A stretch of DNA of 64,000 nt, taken from NCBI RefSeq assembly GCF_032854445.1, contig NC_088304.1, forward strand, positions 14,335,704 to 14,399,703, written 5' to 3'. Made by a program: the position numbers and the translations under genes. Below the pieces are notes generated by a model. It was not told the DNA's origin and searched no databases. It saw only the letters and a program-made list of their open reading frames with translations. This DNA is from Liolophura sinensis. Lineage: Eukaryota > Mollusca > Polyplacophora > Chitonida > Chitonidae. The first letter of the stretch is position 1. Each line of letters begins with the position of its first letter. Positions 1-14,593 of the stretch are shown here, one piece after another.

Positions 1-3000
1 GTTATGTAGGTTTTACACCCTCGCCAACATATTTATTTGACAGCCAAGAAAAGTTACGGCCACGCAAAAGGACTCTTTGATCAAGCTTTCTCCTTTGTTT
101 TAGTCAAACTGCGTCAAGGAGCACTCGAACCAGCCACCTTTTTGTATCACGTATAACGCCGAGGGGTACGTTTTAAAACTGCAATTTCATGATATGATTG
201 TACATTCATATTTTTGTGAAATGCGTTAATCGTCATGATGTTCGGTTTTGCTTTAATGTACATATGACATAAAACCTTCTTCAGATTTTCACTTCACCGT
301 CTATTTGAAATAAGAAAACAATAATCAACATAACGCTGAGGTCGTCCTTTTACTTGTCTACCTGTGGTTTGGAATGATTTCCTTTCTAAGTGACCAGCTT
401 TTAAACGACGCTCTGTCGTTACAGACCAAGCATGCAGCCCTTCAACTCAATCTGCTTCCGCAAAACCAGCCACTGAGTGCTTTGTATGCAGGGTAAACAC
501 AGGCTTGGCGCAGATGAAGCGGGGAACCAGGCCGGATGTTACTTAAGCAGTCATGCAAGAGGCTTCCGATTTGCATATTTCGCTGACTTCATTGAAGATT
601 TGTTTATACCCTGTTAATTTTCGCCTTGGATCGGTAGTCAAGGAAGCGTGCTGCAATTGCCTGGGAGACGCACATCGTCGGTGTGGTATTTCGGCGAGGG
701 TGGGTAACCGGCGGTTCAAACCCCTTGATAGCGCTGTCTCCGTTAAACCCGCTGCTTGAAGCCGGCTGAATTCTGCTGCTTCGGTGGGCACGTTACCGCC
801 GTTCGGTAAGTACGGGATATTTTCCGGCCCAGTGATCAGCGGTAAAGCCGCCAGAGAGCCGCTTCAAGTTGCCGCTAGGGAGAAACACCGACTCATCCTG
901 CTTACTAACAAAAGGTACAGACGTGTTAAACTGTACTCTGTCGTAAGGCATTCCGTATACCGATAGTTCATGTAGATAGGCATGGTCACTCCGCTATACC
1001 GCCACCAGTCATGACTATTTCGTCCTTCCCTCAGATTTAAAACTCCACATACCCTGACCTGAAGTCTAAACAGTCCCCTACTTATAGAAAATAAATTCAC
1101 AGTTATCAACGTAGCTAACATTGTGTAAGGCATGGGGAAAGCTACATATCACGTGCTTGTCTGTTAACACGTGGCAAACTTCAGAATTTGCACAAAGTGT
1201 CAAATATCTTTTTCCACTCAGCGCACAAAAAACCTTTTATAACCAGTAATTTTATCGATATAAATAAAATGCAAAAACAATGGGAGCAGTTTGATTACTT
1301 TGATAATGAAAGATAGTATTAAGAATTAACTGATGACGAACAGCTCATTTGTATTGAAGTTTATAGTCACTTGAGGAGAGCAAAATATATCTGGGACTTC
1401 AAGCAATACATGCAAAAGTACACAGTACGATGCTTTCCGGGCTGTATTTCTACACGGGTTTCTTGAAATAGAGACAGCGCTATATTAACAATATATTGTA
1501 CATCCCTATTACCACGACACACCTGTGCTGGCCATCTCTCTGGAGTAGACGTCAAAGTTTAACTAATTTCGCCAAGAAGTGCCAAGGGAAGCCAATAAAC
1601 CGAAACAATCGTCGCCGTCCAATGAAGTTCCTCAGCCGAGGTTGCCATAATGCCAATTTTCTGAGGGATGAGTTTTCGCAGTGGTTATTCGGGGAATAAA
1701 TAAACTTAACTAATTTCGGCAGTCTCTGATTTGCAGAGCCCTTGAGAATATATTCAATAAATTTTCCTCTCCCATTGGATACCTATGAAATCGCATTTCT
1801 GGACGAGGACTGTTCCCGACTGACTTGCAAATCGAATAACATGGAGACGATTCTCAATTTTGTCCCGAGTCATAACGAAGTCGTAAAAAGCCGGCGAGAT
1901 GAGAGCGGCGAGAGAACGGACTCGTCACACACCGGGAAACCAACGTGTTTATAACTTTGTAATTATTCCAGTTTTGTTTTACACTCTTTTCCCACGAACG
2001 ACAAAGCAGTATATAACCAGACAACCTCAACGACAGACGGACAAACTTTTTTCCAAGAGTGTGACAGAAATCAAGTTCTTTTCTAAATGTGCAAATCACA
2101 TGGGAAAGGTACTAAAAAGAAGTCCATTGAAAATACTCCATTGGTTGCTTTGCATTGTTTGCATTCAGACGACCACTGTATTATGTCGATCACGTTTTTT
2201 CACCTCCTTTGCGAGAGAGTTCCTGTGTCAACAGAACGTTATAAGAGACATCGTGCAGCCTTTCCCTAGAAAAATGACAAACCTCAGTTGTATACGGCTT
2301 GTGTTCAGAAGAACTGAGACCGTCTAGCGTTAACAGGACGTGATTTAGGTGAAACTAAAGCATATTATAGGAGAAGTATATAAATGTCGCCGCGTCGAGG
2401 TCTTCACAGATGCTAATACAGTCCGCTTTAAGTTGTTAGAACTGTTGACAAAAATCAACAATTTGCATGTATTTTGATTGGGTTTCTAAGCATTTGCTAT
2501 TTATTTTGTTTCAGCAGAAAGCTTGTCACATTAACTGGGGCCCAAACCCTTGCATTAAATTTCTTACTCCTGATAAACTTATTAAGAACCCCTAAATGTT
2601 CAGCAGTTTGCAAACTAGACCTTTCTAGCCCTCGTGGAACTGGGTACGTATTTAACTGTAAGTTCACCCTTTTTGGCACCAGATGGTGCCCAGGTACTTC
2701 TTCAATAAATTGCAATTGCAATAAAAGTTCTTGATGAACCACATATCCAGCTTTGACAATTTGAACCACAATAAGTATTCATAATGGGCAACATTGTCTT
2801 CATCAGCTGTAGCTTCGTAATAACTTATGAGATATCACAAACAGTGAGAAAACGGACTGATCACAGCACATCTTCAGATAGATTAATTTAAGAAGTCGGA
2901 GTTCTATTCTAACTTTCTCTCAACTTAGACTGTTCTAAAGTTTTGTGCAGAGCGTCCTCCCACGTGGAGCCCCCAATCAAATACATGTTTATTTTTCTTG

Positions 3001-5075
3001 TGTTTAAACAGATTTATCTTCACTTAAGTGCACGTGCGATGGATATTTATCTGCACGTGTATACGGACTGAGCTTGAGACAAGTGGGAAACCAACAACTG
3101 CCATGAAACCTATGCTCAAATAAAGGTTTCCGAAATAGCGTTTGAGACAGCTGCAAGTGGCTGTGAGATCGGGCAAACAACTGCGATGACGTCAGTATTT
3201 TTCCAGCGATACCGACACGTCACTAGATGGCGCTCGCCAGCCCTATCACCTGTTAACAACAATTTCTAAGATTTGACCTCGCCGAGAGCCGCCAAATAAA
3301 GGCGAGAAATTTATCCGGTTGTAACTTTGGTATATCGTTTTCTGTCGCAACACATGTGGGGTGTTCACACTCACAAAAACTGCAGCTGTAAGGAACGTGA
3401 TCGTGTTTTATTCGGTGTATGATATAACACGATGACAAGCAGAGATAAGAAATGGAAATAGAGCGTACTTAGTACATGGCTGATTAATTGATATTAATTA
3501 CATTGCAGGACATGAATAGTTTGTGCTATACTTACTTACTCAGTCTACTTCACTCAAATACCAGAAAAGAAATCGCTCAAGTTAAAAAAATAGTTAAAAA
3601 AATATATATATATACAGCATCCCAAAATGTGACCCTGAGTACAATTTTGTTTCGTTCCAACGGAAAGATACCTTACTGAAAAGTTTGGCGATTGTGAAAA
3701 TCCAAAATTTGATGAAAAAAAAGAGCTAAGACAAGTGTTCAGTTATATACTAACGGGAAGATTAATGAAACGCAGATGAAGTGTGTACCTAAAACAACTC
3801 ACACGAAAACTGATTATTCCAAAAAAGAAAAAAAAAAAACGGCAAAAGATTCGACCTGTAAATCGACTAGTCAAAATTGCGGAAAAAAACTATCGCAAGA
3901 TCAAAACACCTGGGAAGAAAAACTTCGCACTATGTTGGTCGGGTGGCCTTTGAATGTTCCATAGGTTATAAATCAAGCTACTATCGCTGGTTTAATCAAA
4001 TATCATAAACAGGTATTATCGGGGTACACATAGGTGGCGCTAACTCGATCGTGCGATACTTCGCAAAGATACGATCTTGTATTCCGAGCTATAATCTATT
4101 CCCGCCTGCTTTGCTTGAAAAGATAAAGGCGTGAAAGAAAAGATTCACTGAGAGAAGAGGGGTAAAATGTGTAAAAAAAAACCCCCAAAACATAGGACAA
4201 ATCTTAGCTGGGGATTTCCTATTATGCCGCACTTGTTATAGTTGAACGCGTTCAATCAAAGGTTAATCACACAGACTAGAAAGGTCACGGCGGAAAGACA
4301 CGTACCCTTGCACCTGCGTGAAGCGGTCGTGATTTTTGAAATCGCAACACTTAGACTGCAAAGATTAAAGATAAGATAGGTTCTATAACATGGCAGAGTC
4401 TATTCACAGATAATTATATTTCCTCTATCTGAAGTCATAATTATTGTACACCAGTATACAAACTATATACACAAAGCAGGCATACGCATCAACATGTTCC
4501 TTTAAACATATCACTAAACGTTTTTATTTGTTGTTGTTTTATAGTTTCATTGACTGATTTAGATTAGAATAACATTAGTTTTTATTTTCATGTACGATTT
4601 CATGTAAAGCTTTATATAATGATCTAGCTCTTGATTGGTGCATACATTTCAAATGGCTGTTTTATTATCAACAATACTGTCGTTCCACCCACATTTAGAC
4701 ACATTCAAATGTGCTTGCCGATGAATCCATTAAATCTGAACAGTAAATTCATCATAAAATGATCAAATCAAAAAATCTCATTAAATCATTTCAGCTCGCT
4801 GTCGGTCTGAAAAGAAACCTGAAATAACTTGAATTTATATGCAGATTTTTCTGCCGAATACTGTGTCGAACATCCATCAGCCAGTGGCGCCATGATGCAA
4901 TGTTTATATCATAAATATGGCTGAATGTATTCATCAAGAAAAATAAACTACGCTGGGAGAGATATGAGGCCCGTACATATATATAATCTCCTGAATGCTG
5001 TGGATCTAGCTTTGTAGGAAGAACGTTAAGTGTAGATTTGTACATACCCCGTATTGAAATTTACATAACTGAAAT

Positions 5076-5164
5076 CCCGGTTTCCACCCACCATAATGCT
5101 GGCCGCCGTCGTATAAGTGAAATATTCTTGAGTTCGGCGTAAAAAACACCAATGAAATAAATTT
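5076..5164 (+). mobile_element. 5'-truncated V-SINE-like element with 11-bp TSD
   Basis: Carries only the 3' part of the SINE: the core end (CACCATAATGCTGGCCGCCG) and the conserved TAAGTGAAATATTCTTGAG block, then CGGCGTAAAA and an A-rich tail. It is flanked by direct repeats ATAACTGAAAT at 5065-5075 and 5165-5175. A 5' truncation with an intact duplication is typical of target-primed reverse transcription by a partner LINE. Family assignment is by resemblance of the core to V-SINEs (for example the molluscan RUDI group). Confidence 0.85.
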
Positions 5165-5501
5165 ATAACTGAAATGATGACATCGTGTCAAAGGTATATT
5201 TTTTTACCGTTTCAACCATACACAGGTGTATAGATTAAATCAAAGCTTGCTATATTATATTGGACACATTATGAATGTATATTATTTAAACGAATTTAGA
5301 CATGGATTCAAATTGAATGTCCACAAAAGTATCCGGAGGAAATATTCTTCAACCATTTTTCAATTGTAAGTCTAAAGAAGAAGAACAGGAAGTTTGAAAT
5401 CTAGAAACCTTTAAAGTATTGTTTTGGTACTATAGGTTAAACGTCTACAAATCGTCTACATCACGATTCAGTAGAACAAAATTTATATGGCTTACATATT
5501 C

Positions 5502-5504
<3 letters not shown>

Positions 5505-5553
<49 letters not shown>
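5505..5553. repeat. (AT)n microsatellite
   Basis: About 24 uninterrupted AT units. The open frame across it (5419-5622) is a run of alternating I-Y and is not a gene. Confidence 0.95.
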
Positions 5554-5554
<1 letters not shown>

Positions 5555-6937
5555 TTCAGCTGAAGCTAATCTCAATGATCCAAGTAAGCCGCTTTGTATA
5601 CATTAACAACGCTAAAAAGTGAAAAGCTTTCACAGTATTATCTTATAGTTCAAGAAGCTCTACAAGTGATGGCTCTCTAGATGGCATGCGCAAAGCGTCA
5701 ATATGGTAATAAAGATGCATACCTCACACGAAGAGGCAAAAAACAAACATATGGAGATAAGTGGATTTACATCTAAATCCCCATCTTAAAAATTTCATTT
5801 AATTCTTATGAAGGTAAGATGGCGTTTAAACGCGTCAGACTTCTGTGCTTTGGTTCTTTTTATTCGCGTCTCTTATGCTTTTTCAGACAAGTCGTATTCC
5901 CCATATCACTGAATGCAATACTAATTTGTCAGTCTCGTCAGATCTTCATTGGTGGTCGACATCGAGTGATATCAGTAGAAAACATCTACACTCTGACAAA
6001 GGCGGTGCTTACAAAACTATCACAATAATACCTAACCATTAATTAAAAGTCCAGCTGGTTAATTCAATTAACGTAAAGCTAAAACGGGAGAAAAGGTATA
6101 CAGAGACGTGAACGTTAGGGGCGGATAATGAATTTATACGTCTAAATATGGTGTATAACTTCATAAAATACAATACGTTGTACGGATGATTCGAAAACAG
6201 AAGTAAAGCTACTTGAAAATTTATGACGGAGACATGCATTGAGATATCACAGATTATACAATAATGGTGAAGTGGTGCGTTGGGAAACTAGGGAACTATG
6301 GAATGTGGTAAAAACAAAAATTTTGGTAACAAATTGTGAAGTCATCATGCAGCAATATTCACAAAAACACGCACGCGCACAGACATTTACAAGTATATAT
6401 ACACGCATGTGCAAAATGCTTCTACTTTTTGACTAATTATTAACCTAATGTTCATTTGGAATGTATATGCACATATCAGAATACCATCGGAAATTACCAT
6501 TCATTTATAGCAATAGTGGTTTTATTTGCATTTATATTATTTCCATGCGTCCACTGATGGTCAAACACATACATGCTTCTTAGAGTTTAGAAAAACAGAC
6601 CAGTGGTGTGGTTTCGAAATAAGTTAGTCTCCGTCTGTGCGTATGAATAAATAGCTGCCGTACTGGCCACGTTGACTTGATTCATTGCTCTGGCAATTTC
6701 ATTTACATTAATGAGACGGAGATGCAGTTGTTAATGGTAAATCGTGTTCGCGTTGGTTGGTCCGCTCTCCTAGACCTCCAGCTTGGAGGCTCCCTGGACA
6801 TTAGTCGTAGAGTCAAGCACCTTTCGTGATCAGGCGCTGGCAGATCGCGTGTAAATTTACAGAAGGTCGCGGGCTACTATTCAACGCGGGACAAGGCTTT
6901 TGGTGAAAACTAAATTACGCCGGGAAAACGTCAACAG

Positions 6938-6952
6938 CCCCCCCCCCCCCCC
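6938..6952. repeat. Poly-C run (15 C)
   Basis: A homopolymer followed by ACCACAATC. Likely length-variable and prone to sequencing error. Confidence 0.9.
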
Positions 6953-8103
6953 ACCACAATCTCATGAAAAACAATATTAGCGACGTCGTACAAACTAAAT
7001 AAAATGTGAACTATAGCTAAAAAGGCGGATAGATTTATCGTGACATGTTATTTGTCTTGACATTTTGTCGTTTTAATACACCTTATAAACATAAGATGTT
7101 CGAGTTTTTGTTGCCTCAAATCAAACATCAACACCGATTTATCGACCAAACGTGTGCGTACACATTTAATACCAATTCCAGGTTTTAAAATAATGTTAAA
7201 CATAATTACCATCAAAATGTTACAAAATAATCTTTACTGTGATTCATAAATTTTTAGAAGTCATTGGCATGTATCTTTTCTTTTTTACTTCCGATTGCAA
7301 ATAAAAATAAGTTGCAAATATCTGGGGATAGAAGTAGTATTCGTGTGTTGAGTAAACACTACGTTTTCGTGTGGGTTTGTGAATGAATGGACAGTACTGA
7401 TGCGAAATGTATCACAATATTTTTACATGCGACTTGTAAGGTCTTCGCTATTACATAGGCCAGCTATGACATAAACATCATCGGCCATCTTACTGTTGAG
7501 ATCAGCTCGGGTTCGCTAGGCCTGGCAGATTCAACACTTAACACCTTAACATATAACAATTTGTCTTAGTGCCACAGGACCACAAAGGGAGTCAGTCAGA
7601 TGGCATTAGGCGGTCAAGACTTCAGTCGTCGCTGAAGCACGGGTATAGATGTCAGATGAGCGAGTTGTTGGACGCGGACATATGGTCATCACGACGTTCC
7701 GTATGTGTACACTAATGCCCTTTGGGATCAATTCGGCCGATCGAATATGAATACCAAATGGGCATTTTACAGAAGGCTGGCAAATCTTTCCATACACACT
7801 AAACAGTCACTGATATCTGACGATAAGTGGAACTAGCTGAAATGACCCTCTTGTGACTTAACCAGTGTTTGTTCAAACTTTTACACCACGGACGTCTAGA
7901 GCTTCTTATATATTTGTCAGGTCATACTGCTTAAGAACATATATGAGTATAAAGATATGAAACAATTAATAAGACTTTGTCAAGGCAAACGAATGTACTG
8001 TCGTTTGTACTACAAAAATAATTTATCAAATTATAATAAAATTTTGTGTTGGATGAGACGAAATCAGGTTTGGACTAATTCTCGATTATAAAGAACCGTT
8101 GAT

Positions 8104-8182
8104 TTTTTATTTGATTTATTTATTTATTTGATTAGTGTTTACGCCGTACTCAAGAATATTTCACTTATATCATGGTGGCCAG
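8104..8182 (-). mobile_element. V-SINE-like 3' fragment
   Basis: On the minus strand it has the TAAGTGAAATATTCTTGAG block, a one-base-shortened CGGCGTAAAC, then a (TAAA)n-type tail. No clear target-site duplication was found. It is strongly 5' truncated. Confidence 0.8.
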
Positions 8183-8854
8183 TTACTTTTCTAAAGTAAT
8201 AATTTATTTACGTTACACCAAAACGCAATGTGCTACAGTGCAGCTGTAACAAATCGCTTTGTTTAAACTTTTGCTTCCCATCACTATTCCATGTGCCAGT
8301 CGGTGCAGTTTGTTATTTTACACTGACACTCTACATATATACAAGTCTTCTAATGCGCCTGCCGTAAGCAAATCGCTCAGAGATGAAGAAAGACTTGACG
8401 AAAACTGGGACAAACTGTGTCTTGTTTAAAACACAGCACCCCACAGATATTTTACACTAGACCGGCTCGGCTGGACGAGCACACACTCGTATAGGGGGAT
8501 TGGGCGAGCGAAATCCCGCAAAATGTCAAAACAGACGACCTTAGCCCTGTGTTCAAATTTGTTATGTTTATATGGACGTAAAGCAAATGTCACAATGTCG
8601 TTGCGCCAAACCCGGCGATGGACTGCAACATACCCCGTCTATTGTATGGTTGCTGCAAAGGCCCATTTAGCAGCCAGCGATGAAAAGAACGTGTGCTGCT
8701 GAGAGACATAAACTTGTGTTGGCATTGTAACTAACCAGTGGCGTATACATATACAGATCTTGACCACACGTGCGCCTCTGGACACAAGAACTCTAGGTGT
8801 TCCACACTCTCACTTAATTTTCCTACTGTGCTAAAAAAATTCCCCCCACAGCCT

Positions 8855-8950
8855 GGTGGCTTAATGGTTAAACAGGGATACACTGACTGGATGGGTTGAC
8901 ACTCTCCAAACCTGTGTTATTTTTCAATTAGATAAACGACAGTCAGTAAT
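8855..8950 (+). mobile_element. Possible tRNA-like SINE head remnant
   Basis: The segment TGGTGGCTTAATGGTTAAAC resembles a tRNA-derived A box. About 45 bases later, GGGTTGACACTC is a poor B-box match. No recognisable tail or duplication is seen, so this may be chance. Confidence 0.3.
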
Positions 8951-11900
8951 TTTGTATTGACGGCCAGGGGTAATTTGCTTTCCTTCTCCTAACAAAAGAC
9001 CACTTAGAACGAGCTGCCTGCCGATGAGCTCGTGCGACAACTGCAGTGGTCGTCATTGAGGTTCGCGTTCAGGTCTAGACCCATGTGTTATGTTACATGT
9101 TGGGAGTCTGTGAACGATTGGAGTGGAAAGCCGTGGATCTGCGCATGCACGTGTTTTGTCCCCAGTCCTTAACCCGTTACTATGGACAGGGCCAAAAAGA
9201 AGAGTAATAGTGTTAAATGAAATGAATGTTAAATTGCTGACAGGAGCCGTTAACAAAGTCACCCTACACACGCCATATCGGGGATTCCACAAAGTGTATC
9301 CAGTGACCTGATCAGATTGACGAAAATGAAGTGAAAAACAGATTTTCGTCTAGAACTAAAAACGTTTCCGAATACATTGTGAAAAAACTGGATACAACTG
9401 TGTAGGACAAAACGAAGCAACTGTACAGCTACGTTTCATTCAGTGCATGGTGTTAGTGATGGTACAAACATCACTCTTAATGTTTATGCCTCATATGAGG
9501 TCTGCATATCTAAGCAAACATGGATTCAGTTAACCATATGGCTAAAACAAGCTTGAGGAACCGGGCTGTGAATACAGTTCATGATATAGCTTCTGTATTT
9601 CATATGGCCTTTTCATTTGTCAAAACAATGATTCCACGAGGTCGTGCCAAGAAACACTTCGCATGAAATAAGCAAAAATAATGAATAGATTTAATCAAAT
9701 TCATTGAAATATGTTAACATATTTTAACGTTATTGAGTCCATTCGTTGCTGTCATTTCTCACTTTTATTGAATAAAAGTAATATAATGTATTCAAAACGT
9801 CAATCAAATAATTCTACGAGTGAAACTTGGTTTACTCAGTATATATCGGGTGGGCCTAAAAATGGGCCGTACTTTGATGCCGCATTCCTCCATTACCCGT
9901 TGTTCAAACCCTTTCAAACTTTAGACATTCAAATGGCATGATTTTGTTAATATACTTATAGATCTTCAAGGTCATAGCTTGAGTAATCTGTACACAGGGT
10001 TAAAATGAAAACATAGCCTCAAAAACGCACGTTCCGGTGACCCACACTGCATCACCTGACAGGTGTCACGAGTATACAGCTGGAAAAAATACTCTCAAGA
10101 AGATTCGGGACTCAATCAGTTCATGGAAGAAATGTTTGCGCGCCATCTGCTCAGAAGATGGAGGACCAATTGATCACCTTTTCAAGTAAAACAAGGTAGA
10201 ACATCATTTTGAAATGTCCGGAACATACGTTTTTGACACTATTCTGATTTTGATCCCATGAACAAAAATCTTGAAGGATGAAATTGAAAGCTGGTCTGTA
10301 TACTTAGGACATAACGGCTTTTGAGTGTGTAAATTTTTAGAAGCTGATGTAAGGGGGTTTCGGAGATACTGAGTGCCAAAGCACGGCACATTTTTTATTC
10401 CCACCATATATATATATATCATATCAACTCCACATGAACACTTTCCCAGTGTATAATCTAAGGCAAGTTACAGCTATTAATCCCTTATTTCACAGAGTTA
10501 TAGGAATTATAACAATAATCGAGACATTTAAAGAAACATAACTGTTATAAATTATCACATGTGTATAATATATCATTGATTTGGAAAAGTCATGGGCTTA
10601 ACAGAGATATTTCTTTTTTGTAAATAAAATGTATATTTCCAAAACTGGTATAAAGGCGTATTTCGAAATTCATGCTTCTCGTTTTCTGGTAGAAGTCAGT
10701 GAATATCAATTTCTGGAACCAGAGGTTACCCTAGAATGCTACAACTTGGTAGAAAAACCACAAAATAAATATTTTCGTTTGCATATTATTCATCGCGGTA
10801 AGTATAACTTAGGTGTCTGCGAGGCAAGATATACAGTTAAGCCAGTAGACATGCAGCGCTTTTCTTACAAACAGCGCTTATTTCTTCTTATATTCAACTC
10901 ATTTTTTAGTATGGTTAAGTCAATACCCTTGGAATACGGAAACCTGCAAAGTTGGACTAAAACAAATATTGACATGGTATAGAGAGGCCCGCGGGTAAAA
11001 ACACTTGTTTGAATAAGGCGAGTTATCGGTGCTTAGGTCTCTACTCTCTTAAGGGTTTGCTCGGCCTGTTAGCCATAGCCTTATCCACAAAAATAACATG
11101 TTATTGTTTTCCCAAGTAAATTTGACTCCCGATTTCCTTCCTTTGGTTTTTATAGTGATAAGATAGATCAGTATACTAGTATATGCCTATATATCTGACA
11201 ATGAAAGGAATTTACGGAGCGCTCTTAGAAAGATCAGGCAGTTGATAAATGCCTTGAAGTTCGTATTTATAATTTTTCAAAACAATCTTCTTTGTTCTTT
11301 GTTTTTTAATTTATTTAAATTTGCAATTTTTGTGCGGCTCGTATATAATAATGTCCCGTGTCTGTCAGCAAAGTTCTACTCAGAGAATGTCTAAGGAGAA
11401 AACAAGTCGATATTTGAAACATTCCACCAAAAAAATCTAAAAAAAAAACTTAATTATTCCCATTTTGGCATTGAAACATATTAATCCCCTGTCGATGTAG
11501 TTCTACTACTTTTTAAAACATTCAATAATATTTGCTCTTTGCACTTTATGGCCCATTTTCAACTTATCATACATCGGATAAGTTATATCTGCATATGACG
11601 TCGTGTTTTTCCCCCTGCAGCCACCCCTATTTGTACCATTTCTGAAAACACTTACCACGTACATGACATTATGTACCGCCTTGAGCTACAGATAAACGCT
11701 GACACGTCGAAATTTAACAATAATTACTCCTTATTACATCAGATGGTTGCTGAAAAAGCTCTCAAATACGAATGTCACCGGTCTCTGGGGGCTAAGCGTG
11801 CTGGACGGACCACTCCTCTTGCCAGCTCGTGAAAATATCATCTCCAGCAGTGCATCTGTCCCTACGGGTGACAGCGCTGATTTGACGTCCCGAGGAATGC

Positions 11901-13249
11901 ATTTCGTATAATAAGCAGCTTTTGGTACATGGCGTCTTGTCATATTTAACTTAATATGTATACTTGGGGCAGGATATTAGGCGCATTATATAATCATTTC
12001 AAATACGTTAAATCAGTTACTGAGTGGTGAGGACTTCCACTTATATGGGAATGCTACCTAAGGTAATTATATATATATATATTAAAGAAAAAAGTTGATA
12101 TACTATGCATGTATGTTGAAAAAGACAGGACAAATTTGGCAGCAAACATAACGAGGAGTAAACAAACTAGATTTCCATTAAAAAAGCACGCAAGAAAAAA
12201 AAGACCGATGGATCGTTAACGGTTTCAATAATTAGCAAATTTTCATTTCATTTGTGTAGTAATCAGTGTTGACGATGCACTTGAGGCTCCCAAACTACAG
12301 CCGCTTCTGTGCAACACTAAACGTTAAAACATTATGAAATATTAAACAGTTTTCTCTTGTGACAAAGCAAACAGAAGCCGACGACATTTGCGAGGATCTT
12401 GCAATGACAGACCGGTAGTGGAGGCCACAAGGTTGCGAGCTGTCTGCAGCCGGCTATAAAGGATCCGCGCAGCATGGAACGACGTGCAAGCATTGCAAGA
12501 GGCCATGCTGCCACGCCAGCCTGCCAGGAAAGCACACACAGGCTTCGAAACTCCCGAGTAGGAGACTCTTGGTCAAATATTAGCTACTCCAAGTTAGATG
12601 ACAAGTGCTCATGTGTATCTGACAGGCGGCTTGGAAGCATTATCAGAATAACGAGCAAATACAAACACACCTTTCCTAAAACACGAGACCAAATATATGA
12701 GTTTCCATGTAAATGGTTAGGGACACGCTACTTCACGTTAATTGACCGACTTCACTTAGTATACTGAAAACAATTGGATTTGTACGCTATGTCCATTGGT
12801 TATCCTTCCACACTGCAATATTATATTCAAACTTCTATACGTGGACAGCTCTGGACGGTCTGAAAGTATGGGTCTTTATAACTTTATCTAGGTATTAAAT
12901 TGATATTTCCAAAACAGAAAGAAAATACTCAATGGCAAAGCGCCTGTGAAACCTAGTTTCACACGATTAACGACCTCAGATGCTATGAATATACGATGCT
13001 ATTCTCGAAAATTTGAGCGAATGTCACGTAGTATTTTCCTACAATACAATCGATACAATCAATGGTCTCCGTTCATTTCAAATTAAAATTTGTACAATAG
13101 TGTCGTCTATTTTTCAAAAAATTTCCGTTTTCATTCTTAAACCATCTGTTTTAGTAAACTTGTAAAATGTATCACCCTATTAGGCATGATTGGTGATTGG
13201 TGCCGTATACTTAAAAATGTTTCATATTTATGACAGTTACAATGTTTAT

Positions 13250-13418
13250 GGGCCAATGCGGTCGCTGTGAGTTCAAGTCCAGGTCATGTTGGCTTCCTCT
13301 TCGACCGCGCGTGGGTAGGTCTGCAGCAGCCTGTGGATGGTCGTGGGTTTCCCGCGGGCTTTACCCGGTTTCCTCTCACCATAATGCTGACCGCCGACCC
13401 ATAAGTGAATTATTCTTG
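13250..13418 (+). mobile_element. V-SINE-like element, 5' and 3' incomplete
   Basis: Starts within the tRNA-related region (CCAATGCGGTCGCTGTGAG, B-box-like GTTCAAGTCC). It continues through the core (GGATGGTCGTGGGTTTCC, CCCGGTTTCCTCTCACCATA) and stops in the AAGTGAATTATTCTTG block. At that point it meets a second SINE in the opposite orientation. The A box and the poly-A-type tail are missing. Confidence 0.85.
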
Positions 13419-13580
13419 TTTATGGGTGGATGCAGCCCTGCGGAACTCTAATGAAATCACTTCACCTGACAAAACCCCTGACATAAATCCGTGGCGGGAC
13501 CACCGGGATCAGATTCGAACCTGTGACCTGACTGTTCACTGGAAACTGCCGATGTAAGTCATTAGCCTTCTCGACCATGC
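13419..13580 (-). mobile_element. tRNA-derived SINE of a different family
   Basis: On the minus strand it shows a perfect A box TGGTCGAGAAGG (13577-13566) and a near-perfect B box GGTTCGAATCT (13521-13511) about 45 bases apart, matching an internal pol III promoter. It is followed by a non-tRNA body that ends against the broken 3' end of the V-SINE-like element. No intact tRNA cloverleaf with a normal 3' half is seen, so it is a SINE or pseudo-tRNA rather than a tRNA gene. Confidence 0.65.
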
Positions 13581-14567
13581 TTGGTCTAATCACCATGATT
13601 TAACATCGTTGCGCATATATCAGACAGTGTCTAGATTGGTCTAATGGGGACTACATTACACGATAAAACATTCGAATTCGAGCCCAAGGTATGTGGTAGT
13701 TACCGATACATTTTTTTTGCACATCACTTCCAGGCGAAACTGTGCGCTGAAGAGGTATCCATGAACATGAAGAAAACCCCCGCCATATCAATGTGCTTCA
13801 TCAAGAATGGGGTAACAAACATATACAAGCATGTAAGGTGAGAGTGAAACCTTTCCAAAAAGTCACATATCGACGTGAACCTGGAGGCCACCTTTCGAAT
13901 ACATAACTCTACGCCCTCGTGTCAAAAGGGCTGATTTATGGGAACCCACTGGGAAGTAACACTGTGAAATAAGGGATTAAGGTGAATTCTGCCAGCAGGT
14001 CAGGGGATCCATTTTGGATGACGGGAATTTATACTCGATGTGCTTTTTATGACAGCTCGGATTTTTGGCATACAAATGGTTCACAGAAAAACAAAACATG
14101 TATTCTTTTCTTTTTAAAGGCCAATGGTGGTCTGTAAGTCAAAAGTTTGGTATTTAAATTATTTGATAAGAATGACAGGTGTATGGGAACGACTTCCTTG
14201 AACGCGTTTTCAGGTCATGCGATATACGCGTACATTATCCATGTATAATTGATGTGTAAGTATTGTGCAGCATACAAAATCCATACGTAAAACAGTTACA
14301 TGCAAGTGTTGGTCAATTTGTGCTTACCTTTATGGTATATTTTTAGCATATGTTTAATACGGCATTATTTAATTGATCTCAATCCGAATAAGTTTATAGA
14401 GAATATGTAATTAAATATTTGATTCGGTGCTTTCCCTACTATATTTCGTACCATGCTGAACCGGTCAGCTTATAACGATGCAGTTATGGCCACCTTGTAT
14501 ATGAGTGCCATAATTGTCCCTTTAGTCCCTTTTAGTGATCCACCCGGTGACTTATCTAATAGGCCTA

Positions 14568-14593
14568 ATATATATATATATATATATATATAT
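14568..14593. repeat. (AT)n microsatellite
   Basis: About 13 AT units. The open frame over it is a repeat by-product. Confidence 0.95.

Noticed and set aside
1899-2327. 142-codon plus-strand open frame
   Set aside because: No recognisable domain, no splice context, overlapped by other frames. Treated as chance.
6755-6850. Possible old V-SINE head (GGAGGCTCCCTGGACATTAG) on the minus strand
   Set aside because: Only a short partial resemblance to the head of the SINE family. No core or tail follows in the expected order.
10629-10982. 117-codon plus-strand open frame
   Set aside because: The residue make-up is plausible, but there is no family match. It sits inside the probable Lhx1/5 intron on the opposite strand, without promoter or splice evidence.
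13636-13700. tRNA-like A and B box pair (TTGGTCTAATGGG ... ATTCGAATTCG)
   Set aside because: The B box is poor and there is no cloverleaf or SINE body after it. Too weak to list as a gene or element.
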